From Butyriboletus loyo (Eukaryota; Basidiomycota; Agaricomycetes; Boletales; Boletaceae), in NCBI GenBank assembly GCA_038093515.1, contig JBBPSI010000018.1, positions 1 through 64,000 on the forward strand: a stretch of 64,000 nt of DNA, written 5' to 3'. Both the position numbers and the translations under genes were made by a program. Below the pieces are notes generated by a model. The model ran no database searches. It was given only the letters and a program-made list of their open reading frames with translations, and had not been told where the DNA came from. Shown piece by piece: positions 12,430 to 22,185 of this stretch (its first letter is position 1; each line of letters starts with the position of its first letter).

Positions 12430-13770
12430 GTGATTCATCTGCCCGTTCCCCCTCGGGAACACATCCGAATAAATATGGTGCCGACCTTGCGTTTCTCATT
12501 TGCACGAAGAGAAAAAGTGACTGATGTAGAGTGCTGGAAAACAACAAAAGAACGAATAAAATCATGAAAACTCGGTCTGAATCGAGAGCGAGAGGGAAAG
12601 TGGGAGGAAAAACAAACAAAAAAGGACGCGGATGATCGAGAGAGAGAAAGGACTGTCTGAACGAGACGCCAAAACGCGCCAGGGTCATGATGCAAGCTGA
12701 AATGGAAGAGAACATAAGATAAGAGAGAAAGGAACGAGCAAGCGAGGAAAGTCGATAAGGATATAAAAGGGGTGTAAAATGATGCTGCGAGAGACCACGC
12801 AAATAAGGATGATTGTGGTGAGCGTCATTTCTAGGAATCCGCGCAGTGTCAGTCCACGAGAAGACGTAGAGAGCGAGTGAAGAGGTGGAGGTGGAGGTGG
12901 AGGTGGAGACGTGATCTGCGGAAGGTGAAGGTGAGATGTGACCGGCCGTTCTTCTACCTTGACGGTGGTTTTGTCACGTTGATCCCCGGATTGCATTCAC
13001 ACACCCCCAGCGGCCCACGGACGCTGAGAACCCTGGGAAGCTGAAATACTCACCCGATTAGAACAATAAAACCAGACGAAAACGTCAAACTAACTTTGAT
13101 CGCAACCTCGAACTTGCACAACTTGGGGGATCTGCCGGGCGCAACATTTGATCAATAAAGGTAAATACAGAACTACGCCTGGCATCGAGACGTGTGCTAG
13201 TGCTGTCGACAAGGCGCGTTATCACCAAGTTTCGGGATGGGGTCACCATGACTATCAACTTCTGTATCTTCTTCGGACTGTTTCTAGAGTAGCGGCGAAT
13301 GCTTGACATCCGTGCGCCAGTCGCGTTCTTGGTCGGCTATGCGGTTGTTCGTCGGTCTCCGAGACAACAGAAAGGGTGGATGCGTGTTCCTTTCCATGGC
13401 CATCTGCGCGGAGGGTATCCGCAACGAGTGGAGGGCGGAATGAAGGAACGGGTGTATTCGCATGGCTGTGAGCTCTTGCTCCCTGAATTCTGCAACAGAT
13501 AATCTTCGCGAACAATCCCACGCGAAGCTGCCGCCTATTGGCCGCGAGCGGGACGGAGCGAGGAGTGAATTTGACGAAATTTAAGGGGACCTTTCTGGGG
13601 AAGTGGCGGGAGAGTCTGCACGAACGTGGCGAAAGGATTTGAGATTGAACGATCACGAGTCGTCGAAGAACTGGTAAGGATACGGATTACATTGTCAGAG
13701 ACGGTTGATGCGGTTTGTATATTCTCTGCGCTCATCGCCACGAGGTCAATGAGCGCCAAAGACACGAGGC
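12430..13770 (-). pseudogene. Decayed copy 3 of the Ser/Pro-rich protein gene
   Basis: Reading on the minus strand from the 3' side: 12440-12800 matches the 3' flank of the intact gene (16200-16680); 12920-12970 matches its final coding nucleotides; then the GGSVYGG repeat exon is missing. 13010-13090 matches the start of exon 3 plus intron 2 (17565-17650), which is joined directly to exon 1 sequence (from about 19205), so exon 2 and intron 1 are deleted. The remainder to 13770 is exon 1-like with frameshifts. It shares many private changes with decayed copy 1 (for example LFAK..C.RIQGARAHSHAN and STSTRLDARRSSVFTF), which shows the two derive from one already decayed ancestor. Confidence 0.8.
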
Positions 13771-13857
13771 TGTGTGAACGAACCATATTGAGAATGAGAA
13801 AAACTGAAACGCCTTGTTCCTTGACATTTTGACAACGACAGTCGTATACTACCAGTG

Positions 13858-15858
13858 ATGTCGTCGATGAATACCGGTGCGTGGTGGATCCGAAGAGTGA
13901 TGGAGCAATGCTGACAATGCAGTAAGACCAAGCCATAATACTCGACATCGGTCGCTCTGTATGGGTATACGCAATCGCTTTCCATCCGGACGGAAAGCAC
14001 CTCCTGAGCGGGTGTCAGGATGGTATTCAACGGTGGCGAGTCGAAGATGGTCGAGAGGTCAGCAAGCAAACAGGGATGAGGTTGACCGACATTTCTGTGT
14101 CAGGAGATCAGAAATGGATAGTGTTTGGGACATGGGAGAACGGGGCAAGCGTGTGGGACGGAGAGCTGCACGAAAAGGTCGTCGACGTGGAGGACACAAA
14201 TTATGTGGGTACAGTCGACGTCTCCCCTGATTCGACCAGGCTTGCCACCGGGACTGGAGCGCGCGGAACCAGTTACCATGCAGCAAGCATTTGGAGCATC
14301 ACAAGTGGGCAGAGACTCGTTGGCCCACTTGAACATGACAATTCTGTCAATGGAATCAAGTTCTCCCCGAGTGGCGACCACATCGCCACTTCATGCGATA
14401 GAGGGTCGATTCGTGTGTTCGACAGTCGCAATGGCGACGAACTCATCAACATCAAGACTACCATTCATGGATGGATCCCGGCTACTCCACTTGCATGGTC
14501 AGGCGATGGTCATCAGATCTTTGCCATTTGCAACGACAAGAAAATCAGGTCTTTTGACGTCTCTACCGGAACCCAGCTGGCGAAATCACCGATTCTCAAT
14601 GGTGATGATGTTTTTTCTATAGCTTTAGCTGCCAACGGGAAATTCATTGCGATCTTCGCACGGCCGCATTCCCTCTCATTTCTGGACACATCAACACTCA
14701 CTCAGATTGACCCTACTGTCGAGGACAGTGGACTCTCACGGTCGATCGCCATCTCCACAGGCGGTCGCTATCTTGCCACTGGACGAGGCGACGGGAAAAT
14801 CATCATCCGTGATCTCAGCAAGATTCTGCCAGACTTGTATGGCCCATTTGATGTGAGTATCTGTGCCTTTGTTGTCCTGGCATGTTGGATACATTTCCCA
14901 TGTTGACAAACTATGTCTATGTTAGGCATCTACCCACAAGGAAGCACAACCTTTAGCCTCAGATAGCCATGATGACAACCAGCTCGAGTCTGAGGGACAT
15001 GGAGAAGACCATGATAGTGATCTCCTCGATGTATGAGTTTGTTCGCTTCCCCCTCGAGCAAGTTCTCACAATGACATAGGTCGAGGTGCCGTCCAGTGCG
15101 CCTGCTCCCGAATTCAACTTTGATGAGGTTAGTGATCACTTCCTTTTTCTTGCTTCCGTGTTGACACTGCTGGAGCCACCGTCCCCGGTCTCCTCTGCCG
15201 ATCCGCGGGAGGACAAGGTACCCCCACTGGACCCATCCCGTACTTTATCGCAGCCGTCAGATGCCACACCAGTGACCTCTTCTCTGGATGCACATCCCGA
15301 GTCATCTCAGCGCCATTCAATGTTTAAAAAGTTGCTACGACGAAAGAGTAAGGAGGACCCCACCTTACACAAGCCCAGTCGACGCTCCGGAAAATCGCGC
15401 CAGCCCGCGGATCACCAATCTCCTTCCCATTCCCCGGCGAGAGTGGATGACGCGAACGAGAGACCTTCGAGGATGGCTGCAGCTGAACGGAATGCGGTGA
15501 GTGCTGTTGCTTGGTGAACGATCGGATGTGTTCCGTCTAACATACATCTTAGCGAACTTCCACAGGATACGCCAGAAAGCGACAGGTTCGTTATTCCTCC
15601 GATTTTGATGCATGAGCTCATCACACATCACAGCACAAATCGCGTGCCAGGACTGCTGTTCCTAAGCGTCCGAATGAAGTTGGTTCCAGTAGCGGACAGG
15701 GTGCTGCGGGTTCAAGAGCGGAGGACTCGGTATGATTTTTTCTGGTGATGTGGACCTCGTCACGATCGCTCACGTCCTATTAGGTGCAACATGCGAACGA
15801 TGCGAACGAACCCTCGGCCGAGAGGGTCTATCTAACGGTGCGTGTTCCGTTACTTTAG
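13858..15858 (+). CDS. WD40-repeat protein, copy B
   Basis: Tandem paralogue of copy A. Exons: 13858-13876, 13927-14852, 14926-15030, 15080-15127, 15176-15496, 15553-15585, 15634-15729 and 15784-15858, giving 540 residues with an intact frame. Seven WD40-type blades fill the first 315 residues (GIQRWRV, ASVWDGE, ASIWSIT, IRVFDSR, RSFDVST, LSFLDTS, IIRDLSK). The tail carries FKKLLRRKSKED, SRMAAAERNA and RKRQ, followed by a KSRARTAVPKRP-like basic segment. Copy B lacks the 72-nt exon of copy A and ends sooner. The intron at 15128-15175 has no stop in this copy, but in copy A the same intron does contain a frame break; removing it restores both frames, which supports it as real. No catalytic motif was found. 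Confidence 0.8.
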
Positions 15859-16757
15859 GCTACGTTGTTATACTTAGCGTGGATCAGCATGAGCAAGGAT
15901 CTGAGGATGCTACCCTTTCAATCAGGTTTCCCGCGTGGTTGGCGTGTATTCGCTCAGGTACACATGATGAGACAGAATGATCCATGTGACTCAATGGAAT
16001 ATATGTAGATAGTACTAGGATGAATCGCGAGTAGTATGTCCACGTCGACTATACAGTTTTCTTACGTTGGTGTTACCTTATGATGCATGTCGGTAGTACT
16101 ACGATACCTGCTCGAGTTCGTGAAGAACGTTGACTTTCATCGTATGCATGTGGACTTGCACTTGGACCACACTGCATACCTGCATACACGACGCAACTAT
16201 CAAGTCACTCGTCTGCCCGACCGTCCCCTCTCAAGAACGCATTCAATCCAAATATATACCTGTTGACTTTACATTCCTCGTTTGTATAAAGAAGAAAAAA
16301 TGACGGATGTGTAGTGCCTTCTAGCCTCAGGGAAGACGACAGAAGAGCGACTGAAAACACAGTGCAATCTCGATCTTGATCTCGAGAGTTTGTCGGAGGA
16401 AAAAAAAAAACAGAAAGAGTGAGAGAAATGTGTATGATTGAGCCAAATGAACCGTCCCAAAAAAAATGGTAAAACGCTCCAGGATCGTGATGCATGCTGA
16501 AATGGAAAAGAAAACATCGGATGGGGAAAAGTAAGAGAGAGGACAGAGCAAGCGAGCCAAGCTCAATGAGGATATAAAAAGTGGGTGCAAAATAATGCTG
16601 CGAGAGATTAGGGAAAATAGGATGATTAAAAGGGTGACTAGTGAGCGTCGTCGCAGCAAGGATGTACACTTAACGAGTGCGATGTTGGTCCACGAGAATC
16701 AAGACACAGAGAGCGAGTGAAAATGAGGTGTAATCTGGGTAAGGTGAAGGTGAAACG
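15859..16757. other. Convergent 3' flanks of WD40 B and the Ser/Pro-rich gene
   Basis: The part 16200-16680 is the 3' UTR-like segment that also appears at 8040-8130 and 12440-12800. Its minus-strand frames are open by chance and rich in Phe/Ser from T/C-rich DNA. No further gene is seen. Confidence 0.55.
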
Positions 16758-19700
16758 TTACCGGCCGCTCTTCCAGCTCGACGGTGGTGCCGCCCGACCT
16801 TGTGCTGGGGTTCTTCCGGTCGCCTTTGTAGGCTGCCCTGACGGTGTAGACGACGGTGCAACACCTGTCCGAGCGCGAGGTCTTGAGCTACCGCCATACG
16901 CACTCCCAGCGCTATTAGGAACACCATTCCTCATGTAGCTCGAGCGAGAAGGCGAATCCTCATAGACACTCCGAGTGCCCCACCCTCCAGCACCTCCAAA
17001 TTCGCTCTGCGAGCTGCTGATGCCACCATAGACAGAAGCAGTGGCGCTCGGGAAGGCAACGGAGCTTCTTGCCCATTGGTTAGGCGGCATGAGCATCCCC
17101 ATGTTGGGAATGTTCATCATGCTCATTGCCGCCATGCCACCCATACCGCCATACACGCTCCCTCCACTCCCCCCACCGTACACGCTCCCTCCACTCCCTC
17201 CACCGTATACGCTTCCTCCACTCCCGCCACCGTACACACTCCCGCCACCTCCTCCGCCATACACGGAGCCACCGATATTTGAACTACGCTCCCATTCTTC
17301 ACCCGCCATCTGCATTGCATGTTGGGCAACAGCCATTTGGTACGCGTGTTTCGCGATAAGAAGTGCACGTTGATGAGCAGCGAGATATGCAGGATCATTG
17401 TTGAACTGAGGTGGAACCATCGGAGCCATGCCAGTGGCCATTGGCTGCTGCCAAGTTGCACACCCAGGTTGCGTCATGCCATGGGCACCATTCTCCATCG
17501 TGATGTTGATCGTTGGATTGCGACCACGCAACCTCACGTCCTCGTCAGAGTCGTCATGCACCAGAGGCCCACGGCCATTGACGATCTTGCCAAGCTAAAA
17601 TGACCACCTGATTAGAACGATAAAACAAGACGACAACGTAAAACCTACCTCGATCGCAGCCTTAGCCTCGCTGCGTCTCCGTTCTCGTGTTTTCTGCTCG
17701 TCCGAAAGATCCGTCTTTGACCGCTCCCGACCGCGAATAGGCTGCGCATCCTCAAACGTCACGCTCGGCTTCTTCGCATGTCCCCGAGCTTTCAACGTTG
17801 AACCCACATCACTACCATCGTCCTTTGACCGCATACCAATGTCACTACCATCGCGTGGCGTGAACGGCACGCGTCCACTACTCGAGTCACCGGTAGAGCT
17901 CCCCGCAGGACTGCCTCCTCGAATGGAACTATTGCTTGCAAACGGACGTTGAGGCATCAATCCATGCGATACATTCTTACTTGACGTGAAGGAGGACATT
18001 GCCGATACAAACGTCGTGGGAGGGGGCTTCGGGCGACCCTCGGACGCATTGCCTCCAGAGGCACGGGAGGTAGAGCGAGGGCGACCGAGCTTGTAGTCTT
18101 CCTTGACCGAAGGAGAATCGGGTATAGAATGGATAAGAGGCACAGTTGGAATGCGAGAGAAAGTCTGCGATGTTGATGACCGCGCTGCGGATGAGACAGA
18201 TACTGCGTCTGAATTGTCAACGTGAGCGGTAGGATTAACCACCGTTGGCGGACGCTGTCGAGCGCTCACTCCAGGCTGCGAAGAAAACGTAGGAGGAGCG
18301 ACATTAAACTGAGTTTGCGAAGGCAATGAAAGCGACCCCGATGCCTCAACAGCACTTTGCCTTTGAGTAGGCCGGGAGAGCACCGTAAACGATATGGGAG
18401 CTTCACGTTCCCGGATAGGAGTTGGTACGATGCGGTCAGAGGGTGACTTGACAGATGGCTTGGAAACCCCGGAGGCTTCATCCGATTCTTTATCCAGAGC
18501 GCCGACTAACCGAATAGCATTCATAAGATCCTCATTGCTGTCAGGTCCCTTAGCGGGCATGTCGCTGCTAGATCTGCGATGATGCGTCGTAAATGCGGCA
18601 CTGTTGACTGGCGTGGAATTCTGGCCACCCGCAGATGGGGATACAGGGGGAGAAGTCGAAGAAGAGAACGCGAGCATCGCTGGAATAGAAAACGGTTGAT
18701 CCTTCTCAACGTCTTGTTCCTTGTGCTTGGTATTAAAGTTTTTCACCGAGTTCTCATGCCGCAAGATAGGCGTCAGCAGTGGCGGCCCACCAGCCAGAGA
18801 TGCGATGTCAATGAGCGGCTTTGCGGGCATCCGAGGCCGGGTACCGGACTGATTAGAGGCCGAGCTTCCAGGACGCCGTGGTGCGATCAAATCAGACAAA
18901 GGCATGTCTTCGGAGTCGCCATCCGAGGAGCCAGTCGACTCGTCAGTGTCATCATTTGGTTTGTGCGATGAGTGCTTGGATTGTGCTAGATTAGTGGAAA
19001 CGAGATCGTATAATAATAATCATAAACCTGACTCTGACACAGGGAAGCAGCGCCTCACCATGTGAGTTAGAAGATAAGTTGGTTCCTGCCAAGATTGATG
19101 CCCTGCGTGCTGCTCCATTAGGAGCCAACGCGCTTGTCGAAACAGAAGCTCTTGACGGAGTAAACGGCGCCTGATCTGATTTGAACGCCAATGGCGGCGC
19201 TGATTTGGATACCTTGGGGGGATCTTGTCGAGTGTGTATTTGATCGAGAGAGCTAGGTACGGAACTGTGCCCGGAATCGGAGCGTGTACGACTCCCGTCG
19301 ACGGGGCGTGTTATTGTGCGTTTTCGAGCAGGTTTCTGGACGGGTTCACCATCGCTATCAACCTCTTCATCTTCTTCGGACTCGGAATCATCCGAAGATG
19401 TGTCCAGAGCGGAAGAGCCAGGCCGAAGGCTTGTCATCGGTGCAGCAGCAGCGTTCTTGTTCGGCTGCGGGTGATCGGTGCCCGAGACGACAGAAACAGG
19501 TGATGCGCGTTTCCTGCCATTGCCATCTACGCGAAGGGTATCCGCAGCGGATGGGGGCCGGAATGAAGGAATGGGGGAATTCACACGGCTGCGAGCCTGT
19601 GCCTCCCTGAATGCTGCAATAGACATCCTTTGCGAAGAATCCGACGCGACGCTATCGCCTCTTGGCCGTGGGCGGGGTGGGGCAAGGAGTGAATTTGACG

Positions 19701-20409
19701 ATGATTGAGGGGGCTTCTCTGGGGAAGTAGCGGGAGAGTCTGCACGAACGTGGCGAAAGGCCTTGAGATTGAACGATGACGAGTCGTCGACAGAAGGACT
19801 GGTTGAAGGTACGGATGACAAGGCCGAAGTGGGTGGCAGCGGCTTGGATTTAGTGCGCTCTCTGGCCCAAGAGAACAAGCCTGTTGACTTTTTGTGTGTC
19901 TGACTAGCAGGGGACGAATGGGAATCGCTACGGATGTCAGAGGAAGATATTCTACTGGGGGTATCGGGATGAGAATGACTGGATGTCTCATTAGGAAGGG
20001 AATAAACGGATTGGAGTGATTCGTTGTAAACGGCAAAGAGGGACGACTTGCGTGGGGCAGGAGGAAGGCCATGACCTGAGTCGGATGTCACACTTGATAT
20101 GTACGGAGACTGTGCGTCGTTGGGAGAGGTGACGGAGTGGGGGGTGCCTTTAAGATCTGCCTGGGGAGGAAAGACTGCCTTGCGCCGGAAGGGCAGCTTG
20201 AGCTTGCTGGAGGAAGAGGAGGCTGCGGGTAGGTTGTATACTGGTGAGGGCGGTGGGAGGGACTTGTCTGGGGGGACAAAGTCGCCGTCTGTCGAATCTC
20301 TATTGCTGGCCGAGGACGCTACGGATTCGGTCGCGGTGGATGGGCCACCTGAGGAAACGTGTCTTGAGGGGGCATTTCGCTTGTGGAATAGACCTCCAAG
20401 AAGAGGCAT
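16758..20409 (-). CDS. Ser/Pro-rich low-complexity protein with GGSVYGG repeats
   Basis: Parent gene of the three decayed copies. Exons: 20409-19059, 18985-17649 and 17594-16758, in frame, for 1174 residues. I do not recognise a catalytic domain. The first 900 residues are Ser/Pro-rich with short acidic runs (SDDSESEEDEEVDSD). A charged segment follows, ending RERRRSEAKAAIELGKIVNG, which is the most ordered-looking part. The C-terminal exon has an Ala/Met/Gln-rich helix-like stretch, five to six GGSVYGGGS-type repeats and a basic Pro/Ser/Thr tail. The start MPLLGGLFHKRN at 20409 is preferred over upstream in-frame residues because the upstream part looks like 5' UTR. A scaffold or regulatory role is possible but not shown. 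Confidence 0.75.
17145..17274. repeat. 27-nt coding minisatellite (GGSVYGGGS units)
   Basis: Nearly identical 27-nt units (plus-strand core ccaccgtacacgctccct followed by ccactccct) repeat about four to five times inside exon 3 of the Ser/Pro-rich gene. Each unit adds nine residues without breaking frame, so copy number could vary between strains. The repeat exon is absent from decayed copy 3. Confidence 0.85.
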
Positions 20410-21063
20410 GAATGTTTGAGACCTGGCAGGAAAGGAGGGGGAAAGTGAGTGAGTGAAGCGAACTGGCTGCGATGGTACGGACGAGCCGTTTAAACTATGT
20501 CCTCGTGTGCAAACATAATTTCTCATTTAAACTAAGGATAACTCCTTATTTGGAATATCACTTGCTACATTGGGACGTTTCTATCCATCAATATTCGATC
20601 AAATAATTGTTCCTTGCTGATCCCTACATGCCTCACGCTTGTGTTTCGGCGTCAGTGGATCGCCTACTAGTGGCACGATGCCTTCACGTTTCCCGGTGAA
20701 GTCAGTCGTGTCCTGAGGCACTGCATCTCGCGCGCCGTCCGGTGCGTTCTCATGACCGGCTTCTCGCCGTGGACGCTGATATCTTTGGCGAATCTCTCGA
20801 ACACCGTCGTCAAGGTGTTCCTCATCGACGATACCTGAGCCGCCACGAAGAAGAGCGTGCGGATGCCCCAGGCTAGTAAAGTTTCTTCTCTCACAGTCGG
20901 GCCACGCTTTATCCATGCCATCAATGACGTAGTCAGGGCTTTACTCATCTGGGTAGGACAGGGGTTGATTTTCATCACGTGTGCTATCGAGGCGCGTCCG
21001 CCGAGTTCACTTCTTTACTCCAACGGCTGGTCAATCCTGTCCACCCAGCGACGTGTGATCCCA
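20410..21063. other. Intergenic region
   Basis: Upstream side of the Ser/Pro-rich gene and downstream side of the thioredoxin-like gene. Two overlapping minus-strand frames of about 103-105 codons (20599-20978) lack motifs and splice support, and I do not call them genes. Confidence 0.45.
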
Positions 21064-21547
21064 TCAGTTTCTGTAATCGCGTTCAGAGTTACAGCACGCA
21101 TGGAGTTGCACAGATTCACTGACACGGAGACTCCCCGCACCAACGCCCTCTCCATATCCAACCTTGTTTCCGTCTTTGAAAACCATAAAGGTAGGCACCT
21201 ATGCACCGCAGCAATCTTTAGCTGTGATAAAAGCTGTAGCCCGATCGCGTTTACATACCACCCGTACATCAGTCTCAAAGACGACGTCGTCTGCCTCGTC
21301 GAGATTGACGCTATAGAAATCTACCCCGAGACGCTTGAACGTTTCCGAAAAGTCTGATAGCTGTTCCCCCGAGAGCCGAGAGCAGCCACTCCAATTTGCG
21401 TGAAAGTCGACGACGACGACCCGACCGTTGTTAATCTGCGGAGGACAGCCATTTATCAGTGGCGTTTGGCTTCAAATGTCGGATTCGTCTTTAGAGACTC
21501 ACTATGTTGTTGAATTCCTCGGAGTTGCTGATAGCATTTGGAGCCAT
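21064..21547 (-). CDS. Thioredoxin-like protein lacking the active-site cysteines
   Basis: Exons: 21547-21503, 21435-21259 and 21198-21064, in frame, for 118 residues. The fold signature is clear: a start like that of the canonical thioredoxin at 26408-26843 with the first intron at the same place (after residue 15), the strand VVVVDFHANW, an EADDVVFETDVRV segment and the cis-proline loop VPTFMVFKDGNKVG. The usual WCGPCR is replaced by WSGCSR, so both catalytic cysteines are serines and the proline is a cysteine. Ordinary disulfide reductase activity is therefore unlikely. It may be a decaying duplicate or a binding protein. The C-terminus after the cis-Pro strand is unlike typical thioredoxins. 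Splice sites are intact, so I call it a gene and not a pseudogene. Confidence 0.7.
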
Positions 21548-22185
21548 CAGAGACACGTCTAAAATCTAGACTCGAGGGATGGTGTACGAAAGTTGAAACG
21601 TTGACGGCGAAGCGAGATGAACACTCTCACGTATGTGTCAAGCCGGTCCTGCTACGCCCGAGTTGGGGAAGAAACAAGGTCATTGGGGTGTGGAGTTGAC
21701 TCGGAGGGCGCTAAGCCCTCTGGGAATAGCGCCTGCTACTGCTCTTTCGAGGTGTCTTTGGTCTTGGACAGACGGACTCGGAAGCATTCTCGTGTGGTGA
21801 CGAAGATCATCATGGGATTTCGCAACATCGCCTCGATGTCTTCGGTCCCGCAATCGTTCGATCTGATCACGGTGTATTCCGTCTGTTATCACATTCGGGG
21901 TTACAGACGACTTGGATGACATTCTTCGCCCGGAAAGCGATCCTTCACCACTCAGCCTGCCAGACGGTGGACAGTCGGGATATGTGGGAAGCGATGTTTT
22001 CCCTTTTTGGGTTCAAGCTCATACGACTCGTCTCAGCTGTTTGATGCTCGTCCTGACAGCCGCCGAATAACTCTAGCGTGTCGGACACATTCGACGACGT
22101 TGACGACGCGGTCGGATCAACATCCCGAATAGAGGTCGGTGATCCGGGTTCAGTCTGACAACTCGCTGACCGGGACTTCTAGGCC
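21548..22185. promoter_or_regulatory. Shared upstream region between divergent genes
   Basis: 638 nt separate the starts of the thioredoxin-like gene (minus) and the Lam-type gene (plus). Short open frames inside show no homology I recognise. It presumably holds both promoters; no specific binding motif can be defended by eye. Confidence 0.4.

Noticed and set aside
12401..12996. Several minus-strand open frames rich in Phe, Ser and Leu
   Set aside because: They lie in the 3' flank copies of the Ser/Pro-rich gene; the parallel frames at 8030-8290 and 16205-16669 show these are repeated UTR-like DNA.
15128..15175. Reading through 15128-15175 as coding in WD40 copy B
   Set aside because: The matching stretch in copy A is two nt longer and would break the frame; treating it as an intron keeps both copies open.
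20599..20978. Two overlapping minus-strand frames of about 100 codons
   Set aside because: No family resemblance, no splice support, and mutually exclusive.
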